A stretch of 64,000 nt of DNA from Christiangramia echinicola DSM 19838 (GCF_000423065.1 NZ_AUHG01000010.1:907267-971266); one strand, 5' to 3'; positions 26,724 through 36,251 are shown, numbered from the stretch's first letter. Translations and numbers: made by a program. The notes: generated by a model not told the origin, from the letters alone.

Positions 26724-27514
26724 AAGTTCAGTTTTGAGACTTTATAATTGTGTTTTTCAGCTTCAATAATTTCAGAAAGTACTTCCGGTTCGATATTAGT
26801 AAAAAATTCAGGGTTCTCTGGATTTCTATATTCGGTATTCAGTAAACCATTCTGAGAAAGAATTGCTTTGGTTTGCCTTGCAACTGCTTCGCCAGAATCT
26901 ATGATCTGCACGTCTTCAGGAAGTATTTCTTTAAGTAAAGGAATTAGGTAAGGATAATGACTGCAGCCCAGAACCAGGAAATCTATCTTTGCTTTTAGCA
27001 TAGGTTCTAATAAATGTTCAAGTAATCTTTTTGCTTGTTCAGATTCTTTTTTTCCACTTTCAATTAGTTCCACAAGGCCATTCCCTTCTACCTCGATCAC
27101 TTGAATATCCTTGGTGTATATTTCAGCGGTCTGTGAAAATAGTTCGCTGGTAAGTGTGCCTCTGGTCGCGAGAATCCCAATTGCTTTGTTACTACTTTTT
27201 AAAGCGGCTGGTTTAATTGCAGGTTCAATACCTATAAAAGGCAGTTTATATGAAGATCTAAGGACTTTTATCGCGTTTGTGGTGGCAGTGTTGCAGGCTA
27301 CTACAATAAGCTTACAATCCATAGCCAGGAGCTTTTCAGTATTCTTGATAGAAAGACTTATAATCTCTTCCTGAGTTTTAATGCCATAAGGGGCATTTTT
27401 ACTATCAGCTAGGTAAATAGTTTTTTCTGAAGGTAAAAGCTGATGGATCTCTTTCCAAATAGAGGTTCCGCCAACACCTGAATCAAAAATACCAATAGGT
27501 CTGGGATCGTTCAT
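26720..27514 (-). CDS. murI: Glutamate racemase
   Basis: MurI converts L- to D-glutamate for peptidoglycan. The 264-aa protein has the two catalytic cysteines in VVACNTATTNAI (about residue 73) and VLGCSHYPYL (about 183), with IGIFDSGVGGTS at the N terminus and the Asp-Ser pair. It is preceded on the same strand by a terminator after the skp genes, so it probably has its own promoter in the roughly 70-bp gap. The gene order skp-murI is frequent in Bacteroidota. Confidence 0.95.
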   Translation of the reverse strand: MNDPRPIGIFDSGVGGTSIWKEIHQLLPSEKTIYLADSKNAPYGIKTQEEIISLSIKNTEKLLAMDCKLIVVACNTATTNAIKVLRSSYKLPFIGIEPAIKPAALKSSNKAIGILATRGTLTSELFSQTAEIYTKDIQVIEVEGNGLVELIESGKKESEQAKRLLEHLLEPMLKAKIDFLVLGCSHYPYLIPLLKEILPEDVQIIDSGEAVARQTKAILSQNGLLNTEYRNPENPEFFTNIEPEVLSEIIEAEKHNYKVSKLNF

Positions 27515-27529
27515 ATTACTGTAAAAATA

Positions 27530-27565
27530 AAAACTGCGTACAAATATGTACGCAGTTTTCTAAAT
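27530..27565 (-). terminator. Intrinsic terminator after the bamA-skp operon
   Basis: Perfect 12-bp stem (27530-27541 with 27548-27559) and 6-nt loop; on the minus strand it is followed by a T-rich tract. It separates the second skp gene from murI. Confidence 0.87.
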
Positions 27566-27585
27566 TTATTAGTAAAAGGAATAAA

Positions 27586-28095
27586 TTACATTCCTAATTC
27601 TTTCTTTACGTCTGGCATAAGGTTGTACCCGTCAGCTAGAAGAACTCCTGTTCCAGTAGTAGAGTCAAGAACATAATCATATCCTTTAGCTCTTGCTACT
27701 TTTTGAATAGCAGTACGCACTTTTTCAAGAATTGGCTTTAATAGATCTGTCTCTTTCTTTTGAAGATCCTGTCTTGCCTTTGAACTGTGCTCCTGAATTC
27801 TTCTTTGTGCAGCTTGTAATTCTGTAGCACGTTTTTGGTTCTCTTCTTCAGACTTCGTATTAGCTTCTGCCTCGTAACGTTGCATTGTACTCTGAGCTTC
27901 AGATAGCATATCTTTTATCTCTGCATCATATGTCTTTTCCAGTTTTTGAAGCTGATCCATTGCGTTTTTATAATCAGGTAATTCCTGTACTAATTCCTGA
28001 GTAGCTATATGCGCAACTTTAGACTGTGCATTTGTAAAAGCAGTAGCGCTAATTGTTAAAGCTAAAGCTATAAAAAGTGTTCTGAATTGTTTCAT
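27586..28095 (-). CDS. OmpH/Skp periplasmic chaperone (2)
   Basis: A 169-aa exported chaperone: signal peptide (residues 1-23, ending FTNAQ), a short beta body with SKVAHIATQELVQELPDYK and a long coiled coil (about 35-125) rich in Glu, Lys, Gln and Ala, then the returning strand GYDYVLDSTTGTGVLLADGYN. This is the jellyfish-like Skp fold that holds unfolded outer-membrane proteins. It is the third gene of the bamA-skp-skp block and 36 nt from its paralogue. Confidence 0.94.
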   Translation of the reverse strand: MKQFRTLFIALALTISATAFTNAQSKVAHIATQELVQELPDYKNAMDQLQKLEKTYDAEIKDMLSEAQSTMQRYEAEANTKSEEENQKRATELQAAQRRIQEHSSKARQDLQKKETDLLKPILEKVRTAIQKVARAKGYDYVLDSTTGTGVLLADGYNLMPDVKKELGM

Positions 28096-28131
28096 TGTAA
28101 TCGTCGTTAAGTTTAATTTAGGTTTAAAAAT

Positions 28132-28941
28132 TTAGTTTATTGTATCTGTCTTTTTTTCTCTTGCTTTAAGGATAGAGTCCTTTTTTCTTTCTCTTTCTGC
28201 GAGAATTCTGGCTCTACGATCCTCAAATTCTTTTTGTCTTACGGCTTTCAAAGAATCTCTCTCTTTTTTCTTAGCCTCTATAAATGCTTCACGTTCAGAC
28301 TTACGTTCTTCTACTAATTCTTCTCTTTTTTCGATCTCAGCATCCTGTTCTACAGTGCGATCTTCTGCTCTTTCAAACTCTTCGATCTCATCTTTTGATT
28401 CTAACTGTTCCCGGTTAGCTGTTCTTTTAATTGTTCGAAGAACAGTTTCACTAACATCGTACTGTTTATCTGCATATATCATTCCAATATCTGCAGTTCG
28501 GTCAAAAACAAAATCTAAATTTCTGTTTTCAGCAATTTGCTGGACCGCACTGAATACCTGATCCTGTATTGGCCTTACCAACTGTTTTTTCTGAATGATA
28601 TAATCACCATTCGGGCCAAACCTGTTTTGCTGATATTCCAGAGCCTGCTGTTCCATATAAGAAATTTCTTCCTCACGCTCTGCGATTAGTTCTTTTGTTA
28701 GTAAAGCTCTTTCATTATCCAGCCTGGTTTTCATGTCTTCAACCTTGCGCATTTTTGCTTCGGCTTCAACTTTCCATTCCTGTACTCTGCTTTCTAATTG
28801 CCTTGATGCTTCCTGATATTCCGGAACATTCTCAAGAATATATTCCATATCAATGTAACCAAGTCTAATAGACTTCTGAGCCGTGACCGATGAAAGTCCT
28901 AAGGCTGCAATTGCTAAAATGGTAAATACTCTTTTTTTCAT
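28132..28941 (-). CDS. OmpH/Skp periplasmic chaperone (1), long form
   Basis: A 269-aa Skp relative with a signal peptide (about 1-21), the body segment RLGYIDMEYILENVPEYQEASR, one coiled-coil arm and the returning strand NLDFVFDRTADIGMIYADKQYD. In contrast to its neighbour it continues for about 90 more residues of highly charged helix (EREAFIEAKKKERDSLKAVR and similar), which could lengthen a tentacle or reach other partners. The two skp genes follow bamA on the same strand. Confidence 0.92.
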   Translation of the reverse strand: MKKRVFTILAIAALGLSSVTAQKSIRLGYIDMEYILENVPEYQEASRQLESRVQEWKVEAEAKMRKVEDMKTRLDNERALLTKELIAEREEEISYMEQQALEYQQNRFGPNGDYIIQKKQLVRPIQDQVFSAVQQIAENRNLDFVFDRTADIGMIYADKQYDVSETVLRTIKRTANREQLESKDEIEEFERAEDRTVEQDAEIEKREELVEERKSEREAFIEAKKKERDSLKAVRQKEFEDRRARILAERERKKDSILKAREKKTDTIN

Positions 28942-28972
28942 CTAGATCGAATATAGAAAATATCATGCCAAA

Positions 28973-31594
28973 TTAAAATTGTTGGCCAATGATAAAATGT
29001 GTTTCCCATCCATTTGAACCTGGTTGCCCTACTACAGGGTCAAATCCATATCCAAAATCAATACCTAATAATCCGAAAGTTGGCATGAAAATTCTTAGCC
29101 CTACACCCGCAGATCTATTTAATTGAAACGGATTATAATCTCTAAAATTGTCATAGGTAGCTCCGGCTTCTAAAAATGATAGTGCATAAATAGATGCTGC
29201 AGGTTTCAAAGTAATAGGGAAACGCAGCTCTAATGAATATTTATTATAGATCACAGCTCCATCATCTCTATCGTTCGCAGGTCTGTCAATTGGCACTACA
29301 GATTGGTTTGGGTAACCTCTCAACTGTATAGTTTCTCTACCATCAAGGCTGTATGCTCCAAGTCCATCACCACCCAAGTAGAAACGCTCAAATGGAGGAA
29401 CTCCTCTTTCATTATTATAAGCTCCAAGGAAACCATATTCAGCATGTGTTCTAAGAACCAGGTTGCTACTTGGGCCAAAACTGAAAAGGTTAGTGTACCA
29501 TGTACCTGCAAATTTGATCTTATAGAATTCTAGCCAGTTGTATTTTTTCTGGTCTACCTTTTCCTGGTCTGCAACCGAATTTTCGGGAGTTACTCTGTTC
29601 CCTTGTTGGTCAATTAAATTCCCGTTATCGTCTCTTAACTGATATTCATCAAGATTCTCAAGGTTTGCGTAATCAATACCATTCCATAGAGAATAAGGAG
29701 GGGTGAATTTTGCAGTAAATGCAAATTTAGATCCGCTTGTAGGGAAAATAGGGTTGAATGCAGTATTATCTCTTGTAATTCCTAACTGGTAGTATAAGTT
29801 GTTAGAGTGACCATTCCCAAAAGTAAATAATCCTGTATTGTAGTTATTAAGATCATATCTCTGGAAACCTACTACGTTAGAAATTGTTACGTACTGGTCT
29901 GGTGCTGTAAGTCTTTTTGCAAGACCTATGCTAACTCCAAGAATATCAAAACTTCTTGATTTATCTGCTTCTCTTTCTACATAATCATATAAGAACTGTC
30001 TTGTATAGCTAAAAGAAGTAGAAAGACTCACCGGTCTTTTTCCTCCTAACCATGGTTCTCTGAAAGATAGGCTGTATGTCTGGTAAAAAGTACTGGCCTG
30101 TGCTCTTAAAGATAAGGTTTGACCATCACCCATTGGGATTGGTTTATAAGCATCCTTGTCGAATAATCCCTGTATAGAAAAGTTGTTAAAAGAAAGACCT
30201 AGTGTTCCAATGAAGCCACCTCCACCGTAACCACCTTGTAACTCTATCTGGCTGGCACCTGCTTCTACAACCTGGTATTCTAAACTTAAGGTTCCTTCTC
30301 TAGGATCTGGATCTACAAATTCAGGGTTTAATTGTTCAGCATCGAAGAAACCTAGTGCTCCTAATTCACGCACTGTAGCCACAACTGCTTCCTGACTGTA
30401 CTTTTGGCCAGGTTTGGTTCTTAGTTCACGGTAAATTACGTGATCTTTTGTTTTTTCGTTACCTGTTACTCTAATTTCATCAAAATAGGCTTCTTTTCCT
30501 TCTACTATCCTGATCTCGAAATCTATAGTGTCGTTGTAAACATTAGTTTCCACTAGATCTATATTAGAAAATAAATATCCGTTGTTCTGATATTCATTTG
30601 CAATAGAAGTTTTATTTGGCTCTCTTCCCTGGACTCTTTCATCAAGTAAAACACCATTATAAATATCACCTTTTTTAATTCCTAAAAAGCGATTTAGCTG
30701 TGAATCTGTATAAGCGATATTTCCAAGGAAATCTATTTCACCTATATAGTAACGATTTCCTTCTTCAATATTGAGTTGAAGAGCAATATTTTCGTCGTCT
30801 TTCTTGATAAGAGTGTCAGAAGTTATTCGGGCATCTCTAAAACCTTCTTCTTTATATTTATTGATCAATGATTCTTTGTCTTCCTGGTAGTCATTTCTTA
30901 CGAATTTAGAACGCTTCCAGAATCTGAAGATATTTTTTTGCTTGGTGTTCTTCATGTTGCGTTTTAGCTTCGCATCAGAAAGTTCGTCATTTCCTATAAA
31001 ATCTATATCAGTGATCTTTACGCGATCACCCTGATCTATGTCAACCACCATATTTACCTTATTGGAGGCAACAGTGTCTTTTACTTCAGAAGTTCTTATT
31101 TCTGCCCGGGCATTAAAATATCCCTCTTTTTTATATTTATTTTCAATATAATTTTTAGAAGTGGTAAGTAGGTTTTCAGTAACCTTAACACCTGGCTTTA
31201 GATCATTCTCATCTATGAGGTCTTCTCTTTCGCTTTTCTTTTTGATCCCTGCGAATTTAACCTGATTTAATACAGGTACTTCTTTGATTTCAAGTTCAAG
31301 ATCGGCTACATTTCCTTCTACATTGGTGATGTAAAAATTAATGTCGCTAAAGAGGTCCAGCTTCCATAATTTATTAATTACATCACGAAGTTTCTCACCG
31401 GGAATATAAATTTCATCGCCTTCTTTAAGGCCGGTATATGCGATTACCGTTTGTTCATTATAGGTTGTGGTGCCGGTGACTTTTATATCTCCAATGGTAT
31501 ATTTTTTAGAATCTCCAAGGGGTAGGTCTTGTGCTTTGGCAGCTATACTGAATATGAAAAAAATTGCGAATAGTGTAAATATCTTTTTCGTCAT
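28973..31594 (-). CDS. bamA: Outer-membrane protein assembly factor BamA
   Basis: BamA inserts beta-barrel proteins into the outer membrane. From ATG 31594 the protein is about 873 aa with a signal peptide (MTKKIFTLFAIFFIFSIAAKAQ), five POTRA repeats (first with KYTIGDIKVTGTTTYNEQTV, later ones with YFDEIRVTGNEKTKDHVIYRELR) and a C-terminal Omp85 barrel with GVGLRIFMPTFGLLGIDFGYGFD and a final aromatic strand. The ORF extends upstream to 31732, inside uppS; the internal ATG 7 nt after the uppS stop is the sensible start. The gene lies in an envelope operon with uppS and two Skp genes. Confidence 0.95.
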   Translation of the reverse strand: MTKKIFTLFAIFFIFSIAAKAQDLPLGDSKKYTIGDIKVTGTTTYNEQTVIAYTGLKEGDEIYIPGEKLRDVINKLWKLDLFSDINFYITNVEGNVADLELEIKEVPVLNQVKFAGIKKKSEREDLIDENDLKPGVKVTENLLTTSKNYIENKYKKEGYFNARAEIRTSEVKDTVASNKVNMVVDIDQGDRVKITDIDFIGNDELSDAKLKRNMKNTKQKNIFRFWKRSKFVRNDYQEDKESLINKYKEEGFRDARITSDTLIKKDDENIALQLNIEEGNRYYIGEIDFLGNIAYTDSQLNRFLGIKKGDIYNGVLLDERVQGREPNKTSIANEYQNNGYLFSNIDLVETNVYNDTIDFEIRIVEGKEAYFDEIRVTGNEKTKDHVIYRELRTKPGQKYSQEAVVATVRELGALGFFDAEQLNPEFVDPDPREGTLSLEYQVVEAGASQIELQGGYGGGGFIGTLGLSFNNFSIQGLFDKDAYKPIPMGDGQTLSLRAQASTFYQTYSLSFREPWLGGKRPVSLSTSFSYTRQFLYDYVEREADKSRSFDILGVSIGLAKRLTAPDQYVTISNVVGFQRYDLNNYNTGLFTFGNGHSNNLYYQLGITRDNTAFNPIFPTSGSKFAFTAKFTPPYSLWNGIDYANLENLDEYQLRDDNGNLIDQQGNRVTPENSVADQEKVDQKKYNWLEFYKIKFAGTWYTNLFSFGPSSNLVLRTHAEYGFLGAYNNERGVPPFERFYLGGDGLGAYSLDGRETIQLRGYPNQSVVPIDRPANDRDDGAVIYNKYSLELRFPITLKPAASIYALSFLEAGATYDNFRDYNPFQLNRSAGVGLRIFMPTFGLLGIDFGYGFDPVVGQPGSNGWETHFIIGQQF

Positions 31595-31601
31595 GAATGC
31601 A

Positions 31602-32342
31602 CTAACTGAGTTGCTCACTTGTTTTTCCAAATCTTCTTTCTCTGTTTTGATAGTTGTATATGGCTTCAAAAAGATCTTCTCTTCTATAATCTGGCCATAA
31701 GATTTTCGTAAAATACAATTCGGCATAGGCAATCTGCCATAACAGGAAGTTGCTTATGCGCTGTTCACCACTGGTGCGGATCAAAAGATCTACCTCTGGC
31801 AAATTTCGGGTGTAAAGATGCTCATTTATAACCGATTCATCAACTGCATCTATGGATAATTCTTCACTTTTTGCTTTGGCAGCGATTTGTTTGATGCAAT
31901 TAGTGATTTCTTCACGGCTACCGTAACTTAACGCAAGGGTTAGGGTCATGCGTTTATTGCCTGATGTTTTTTCAATTACATCAAGTAATTCTTTTCTGGC
32001 CTTATTGGGTAGATTATCAATGTTTCCGATGGAATTTAACCGAATATCATTCTCCTTTAAGGTTTTAATTTCTTTCTTTAGTGAGGAAACAAGAAGTCTC
32101 ATAAGAGTATCAACCTCTAATTTTGGTCTGTTCCAGTTTTCTGTAGAAAATGCATATAGGGTTAGGTTTTTCACCCCAATTTCAGCACATCCTTCAACAA
32201 CATCTCTCACAGCTTTAGTGCCTTCTTTATGACCAGAAGCTCTGAGAAAACCTTTTTGCTTTGCCCAGCGTCCATTACCATCCATAATAATGGCGATGTG
32301 TCCGGGTAATTTATCAAGGTTTAGATTGTCTTTATAATTCAT
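31602..32342 (-). CDS. uppS: Isoprenyl transferase (undecaprenyl diphosphate synthase)
   Basis: UppS makes the C55 lipid carrier for peptidoglycan and O-antigen synthesis. The 246-aa enzyme shows the signature HIAIIMDGNGRWAKQKG with the catalytic Asp near residue 21 and a following Asn-Gly-Arg-Trp, the LYAFSTENWNRP block, and LIRTSGEQRISNFLLWQ with SYAELYF-like ending near 200. Size and motifs are standard. The ATG immediately follows the DUF6089 stop, and bamA starts 7 nt after, so the genes are one operon. Confidence 0.96.
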   Translation of the reverse strand: MNYKDNLNLDKLPGHIAIIMDGNGRWAKQKGFLRASGHKEGTKAVRDVVEGCAEIGVKNLTLYAFSTENWNRPKLEVDTLMRLLVSSLKKEIKTLKENDIRLNSIGNIDNLPNKARKELLDVIEKTSGNKRMTLTLALSYGSREEITNCIKQIAAKAKSEELSIDAVDESVINEHLYTRNLPEVDLLIRTSGEQRISNFLLWQIAYAELYFTKILWPDYRREDLFEAIYNYQNRERRFGKTSEQLS

Positions 32343-33041
32343 TTAAAAGCAATAACATGGCTTTCGGCCAAAAGTAAATGTGAATGTTACACCGGTAAAT
32401 ACATACCAGTCTTTATTATCTCTATTTCCAAATTCTACAGCAGGTTCTCTTCGGCCTAAGTATTCTTCAGGCCAGCTACCGTCGAGATTATCTGTTAATG
32501 TATACCTCGCTCCAATCTCAAAGGCTCCAATAATATGCTCGGTAACAGCTTCCTTATACCCCATCACCATAGGGATAGCGAATTCCCAGTTAGTACCTTC
32601 ATTCACCAGATTATTAGCTCTTCCATTCTTCAGCCAAACATGATCTGCTCTAAAATACGTGATACCTGTGTAAAGATACGGTGTACTTTGCGGTAATGGT
32701 TCGCTTAAATCAAAATCCCAGAAATTAAATTCTATACCCAGTGAAGCTTCGGCGATGTTATTTTCAAATGAATAACCTCGCTGCTGTCTTCTTGTGTCTG
32801 AAGATTTTGTGTCATCTGCAGAAAGTTGTGCATAAAGCAAGGTTAAGCGAAGGGAATGCCTGGCGCTTCTATTCCATTTTGCGATCAAACCTCCAACCGG
32901 TGCATTCGGTAGGATATAATTGGTTTTTCCAACATCACCAATAAAATTTGCGCCTCCGGCAAAAGCTCCAATCTCAACTTGTTGCGAGTATGTGCTTATG
33001 GTAAAAAATGCCATCACTACAAATGCGATAAGGTACCTCAT
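32343..33041 (-). CDS. DUF6089 family outer-membrane beta-barrel protein
   Basis: A 232-aa exported protein: signal peptide of about 19 residues, then EIGAFAGGANFIGDVGKTNYILPNAPVGG, and eight or so aromatic strands ending in FTFGRKPCYCF. The start and pattern match the flavobacterial DUF6089 barrel that precedes uppS and bamA in many genomes. The final CYC motif is unusual for a barrel and could form a disulfide. No function is established. It is the first gene of the envelope operon and has a consensus promoter just upstream. Confidence 0.85.
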   Translation of the reverse strand: MRYLIAFVVMAFFTISTYSQQVEIGAFAGGANFIGDVGKTNYILPNAPVGGLIAKWNRSARHSLRLTLLYAQLSADDTKSSDTRRQQRGYSFENNIAEASLGIEFNFWDFDLSEPLPQSTPYLYTGITYFRADHVWLKNGRANNLVNEGTNWEFAIPMVMGYKEAVTEHIIGAFEIGARYTLTDNLDGSWPEEYLGRREPAVEFGNRDNKDWYVFTGVTFTFTFGRKPCYCF

Positions 33042-33058
33042 AGGTTTTCAAAAGTTTG

Positions 33059-33087
33059 CAAATATAACAATTCTGGTTGCTCTGCAA
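33059..33087 (-). promoter_or_regulatory. Bacteroidota-type promoter for the DUF6089-uppS-bamA-skp-skp operon
   Basis: On the minus strand TTG (33087-33085), an 18-nt spacer and TATATTTG (33066-33059) match the consensus and lie about 17 nt before the DUF6089 ATG. Confidence 0.72.
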
Positions 33088-33141
33088 TAATTTGAGCAGA
33101 TTTGTGCATAAGTATAAACAGTTTTTGAAACTTTTTATTGC

Positions 33142-34026
33142 TTAATTCCGCTTGTCTTCACCCCAAAGCAGTTTTTTTCGAAGAGTGTTAAGAAAACTAT
33201 CTTCGCGTAATTCAACAAAATTAATTGTGTAGGGTGCTTTTGTAATAATGATCTCCGTATCATTTTCTAAAGTGGCAATACGGGAATCCATAGAAACCAG
33301 GTGTGTTTCTTCTCTTCCGGAAACCTTTAGTTTTATTTTGGTATGATCTCTAATAACCAGTGGTCGGGCATTTAGATTATGCGGCGCTATAGGTGTAATT
33401 ACCAGTGAATCTGCATCTGGTGTGATTACCGGGCCACCGCAACTAAGCGAATAACCTGTAGATCCTGTTGGTGTGGAAATAATTAAACCATCTGCCCAGT
33501 AGGAAGTAAGGTATTGATCATCTAGCCAAGTGTCCACCGTGATCATAGAAGTAGTGTTTTTCCTGCTAACCGCAATTTCATTTAATGCAATGTGAGAAAA
33601 TACAGGGTCGTAATTTTTTGGATTTGTTTCTATGGTCAATACAGATCTGGGGGAAAGACTGAATCTCTTTTCCAGAATTTCATCTAAAGTACTTTCTATC
33701 TGCTCTTTTTGAATCGTTGCTAGAAAACCTAATCTTCCAGTGTTAATTCCAACTATTGGAATATCCAGATTGCGTATATAATTGATAGATTTTAATATCG
33801 TACCATCACCTCCAATACAGAAAAAAAGATCGAATGAATTGTCCAGCTCTTCAAAAGCGCTAAAATGGGCATAATCTTTTTCAATATTATTATTGCTATG
33901 AATCAGCTTTAAGAAATCTTCCTCAATGAGGACCTCGATATTCTTTTTATCCAGAAGTTCAAGAAACTGACCTATATATTGTGCAGCATTGGCATGATAA
34001 AACTGACCGTAGATGCCTATCTTCAT
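33142..34026 (-). CDS. nadK: NAD kinase
   Basis: NadK phosphorylates NAD to NADP. This 294-aa protein has the signature FCIGGDGTILKSINYIR at about residues 70-86 with the catalytic GGDGT loop, NTGRLGFLATI about 30 residues later, and DGLIISTPTGSTGYSLSCGGP with the second conserved motif. The gene follows the CBS-domain gene by 3 nt on the same strand, so the two are very likely cotranscribed. Its C terminus differs from E. coli NadK but the length is normal for the family. Confidence 0.95.
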   Translation of the reverse strand: MKIGIYGQFYHANAAQYIGQFLELLDKKNIEVLIEEDFLKLIHSNNNIEKDYAHFSAFEELDNSFDLFFCIGGDGTILKSINYIRNLDIPIVGINTGRLGFLATIQKEQIESTLDEILEKRFSLSPRSVLTIETNPKNYDPVFSHIALNEIAVSRKNTTSMITVDTWLDDQYLTSYWADGLIISTPTGSTGYSLSCGGPVITPDADSLVITPIAPHNLNARPLVIRDHTKIKLKVSGREETHLVSMDSRIATLENDTEIIITKAPYTINFVELREDSFLNTLRKKLLWGEDKRN

Positions 34027-34029
34027 AAA

Positions 34030-34686
34030 TTATATGTTCAAATATTTGTCAAGGTATTTCGAACGATCCTTGAGATTTTTATTGAAGGTGTCTTCCTGAT
34101 GTTCAGAGATAATAATGTAGCCATATCTTCTAAACGCCTGGATGATCTCATTCATTCCCGAAGGGGTGATTTTTAAGGTGATCTCAGCCATGTCATTTTC
34201 CATTTTAGAAACGAAAGCACCTAAAAGATGGGCGTTGTTAGATTCTACGATCTGGCTAACCTCTCCAAAAGTATAATCTTTAAATGCTTTTTCTATCACC
34301 AGAATATTCCCGGCCTCATGAAGAAATGGAGTTTCCTTGAATAATGAGATCATTTCATTTAATTCTACATAGCCCAGGTAATGGTTTTCGGTATCCAGGA
34401 CCGGTAAAATATTAGAATTATTCTGGGCAAAAGCTTCGAGGCTATCAAGCCAATAATTGCTTTCTCTTACAAAAAAACCTTCCAGTGAGTATTTGTAATC
34501 CTCGAGAGTCTTCTCATTTTCAAAACACCTAACATCATTTTCTGATATACAACCAACATAAACCCCTTCATCTTCAACCGGCATATGGGTATAGGTGAGC
34601 TGATTAAAAAGTTCCTGGATATCTCCGATTTTTTCAGAAATACTAAGAATTTCTACATCATTCAATATGTGTTCTTTCAAACTCAT
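34030..34686 (-). CDS. CBS domain-containing protein
   Basis: A 218-aa soluble protein with two CBS modules (about residues 10-70 and 75-135; ILPVLDTENHYLGYVELNEM is a typical second-half motif) followed by a C-terminal ACT-like segment (KITPSGMNEIIQAFRRYGYIIISE). CBS pairs often bind adenylates or NAD(P). Being 3 nt upstream of nadK, it may sense adenine nucleotides in connection with NADP supply, but this is inference from position only. No transmembrane or enzymatic domain is present. Confidence 0.85.
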   Translation of the reverse strand: MSLKEHILNDVEILSISEKIGDIQELFNQLTYTHMPVEDEGVYVGCISENDVRCFENEKTLEDYKYSLEGFFVRESNYWLDSLEAFAQNNSNILPVLDTENHYLGYVELNEMISLFKETPFLHEAGNILVIEKAFKDYTFGEVSQIVESNNAHLLGAFVSKMENDMAEITLKITPSGMNEIIQAFRRYGYIIISEHQEDTFNKNLKDRSKYLDKYLNI

Positions 34687-34728
34687 CGTCTCGTTTCCTT
34701 TTCTGCAAATTAATCAAAATAAAATTCA

Positions 34729-34756
34729 TTGAAGCAGGCTGCACTTTGTATTTTTG
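34729..34756 (+). promoter_or_regulatory. Bacteroidota-type promoter for pdxJ
   Basis: TTG at 34729-34731, a 17-nt spacer and TATTTTTG at 34749-34756, 19 nt before the pdxJ ATG, in the divergent gap shared with the CBS gene. Confidence 0.65.
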
Positions 34757-34775
34757 TTAATAAAATGAAGCAGAA

Positions 34776-35489
34776 ATGACAAAATTAAGTGTAAATATTA
34801 ATAAAATAGCCACTCTTCGAAATGCTCGTGGTGGTGGTGTGCCTAATGTTGTAGATGCCGCCAGAAATATTGAATCTTTTGGTGCTGAAGGTATTACAGT
34901 GCATCCCCGGCCAGATGAAAGGCACATTCGTTACGCCGATGTTAAAGAATTAAAACCAGTGCTTACTACCGAGTTTAATATTGAAGGCAAGCCAATTCAG
35001 CAATTTATAGATCTTGTTTTTGATGCAAATCCTGCGCAGGTGACACTTGTTCCTGATGCAGAAGATGCCATTACCTCTAATGCAGGTTGGGACACCATTA
35101 AGCATAAAGATTTTCTAAACGAGGTAATAGCAGCATTTAAAGCTAAGGGAATAAGAACCTCGATTTTTGTGGACCCAGATATAAAAATGGTGGAGGGCGC
35201 CGCAGAAACTGGAACTGACAGGATAGAGTTATATACAGAAAGTTATGCTATGGGTTATGCAGAGGGTAATCTTAATGCAGTAAAACCTTATGCTGAATGT
35301 GCTATACTAGCTCATAAACTTGGCCTTGGTGTGAATGCAGGACACGATCTCTCTTTACCTAATCTGAAATATTTTAAAGAAAATGTTCCTCACCTTGCAG
35401 AAGTGTCTATTGGTCATGCCTTGATCTCAGAAGCACTCTATCATGGTCTGGAGAAAACTATTCAGGAATATTTAAAAATTTTGAAATAG
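34776..35489 (+). CDS. pdxJ: Pyridoxine 5'-phosphate synthase
   Basis: PdxJ closes the DXP-dependent vitamin B6 pathway by joining 3-amino-2-oxopropyl phosphate with deoxyxylulose 5-phosphate. The 237-aa protein shows the family N terminus [17 protein letters not shown], the [15 protein letters not shown] segment carrying active-site residues, VTLVPDA, and the end [16 protein letters not shown] with [13 protein letters not shown]. It is followed with no gap by the alpha/beta hydrolase. Other B6 genes (pdxA) are not in the window. Confidence 0.96.
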   Translation: MTKLSVNINKIATLRNARGGGVPNVVDAARNIESFGAEGITVHPRPDERHIRYADVKELKPVLTTEFNIEGKPIQQFIDLVFDANPAQVTLVPDAEDAITSNAGWDTIKHKDFLNEVIAAFKAKGIRTSIFVDPDIKMVEGAAETGTDRIELYTESYAMGYAEGNLNAVKPYAECAILAHKLGLGVNAGHDLSLPNLKYFKENVPHLAEVSIGHALISEALYHGLEKTIQEYLKILK

Positions 35490-36251
35490 ATGCAATTACA
35501 CTCTAATATATTAGGAGAAGGTAAACCATTTCTTATACTGCATGGATTTTTGGGAATGAGCGATAACTGGAAAACCCTTGGGAAAAAATTCGCAGGCGAT
35601 GGTTTTCAGGTTCATTTGATAGATCAGCGAAACCATGGGAAGAGTCCACATAGTGATGATTTTTCTTATAAGTTAATGGCTGAAGATCTAAAAGAATATT
35701 GTGAATCTCATGATTTAGAAAATATCATACTCTTAGGGCATTCCATGGGCGGAAAAACAGCAATGCTTTCGGCATGTGAATATGAAGGTCTGGTAGAAAA
35801 GCTTATTATAGTAGATATTGCGCCTAAATATTACGCACCGCATCATCAGCAAATCTTAAAAGGGCTTACTGCTTTGGATGATGCTAAATTAACCTCCAGG
35901 GGTGATGCCGAAGAATTTCTTGAAGATTATATATCCGAGACCGGGGTGCGCTTATTCTTACTTAAAAACCTGTATTGGAAAACCAAAGAGCAGCTTGCTT
36001 TAAGGGTTAATCTTGACTCATTAAAGGATAATATTAACAATATAGGAGAATCCCTACCAGGTAATATGACCTATAATGGGCCAACTTTATTTATAAATGG
36101 GGATAAATCAGATTATATTACGTCTGAAGATGAGCCGCTCATCAAAGAGCATTTCCCAAATGCAGAGATTAAGCCTATTAAAAATGCGGGTCATTGGGTT
36201 CATGCTGAAAATATGAAAGCATTCTACGAGGCCGTAATCCGATTTGTTTAA
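35490..36251 (+). CDS. Alpha/beta hydrolase (YbfF-like esterase)
   Basis: A 253-aa serine hydrolase: LHGFLGMSDNWKTLGKKFAG carries the oxyanion-hole HG, LLGHSMGGKTAM the nucleophile Ser at about residue 91, a later Asp in INGDKSDYI, and GHWVHAENMKAF the catalytic His. The pattern fits the YbfF subgroup of acyl-CoA or short-chain esterases. The start directly follows the pdxJ stop codon, so the two genes are probably translated from one message; their functions are not known to be linked. Confidence 0.92.
   Translation: MQLHSNILGEGKPFLILHGFLGMSDNWKTLGKKFAGDGFQVHLIDQRNHGKSPHSDDFSYKLMAEDLKEYCESHDLENIILLGHSMGGKTAMLSACEYEGLVEKLIIVDIAPKYYAPHHQQILKGLTALDDAKLTSRGDAEEFLEDYISETGVRLFLLKNLYWKTKEQLALRVNLDSLKDNINNIGESLPGNMTYNGPTLFINGDKSDYITSEDEPLIKEHFPNAEIKPIKNAGHWVHAENMKAFYEAVIRFV

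Noticed and set aside
31595..31732. Extended bamA N terminus
   Set aside because: Lies inside uppS and would place the signal peptide internally; ATG 31594 begins a clean signal sequence.
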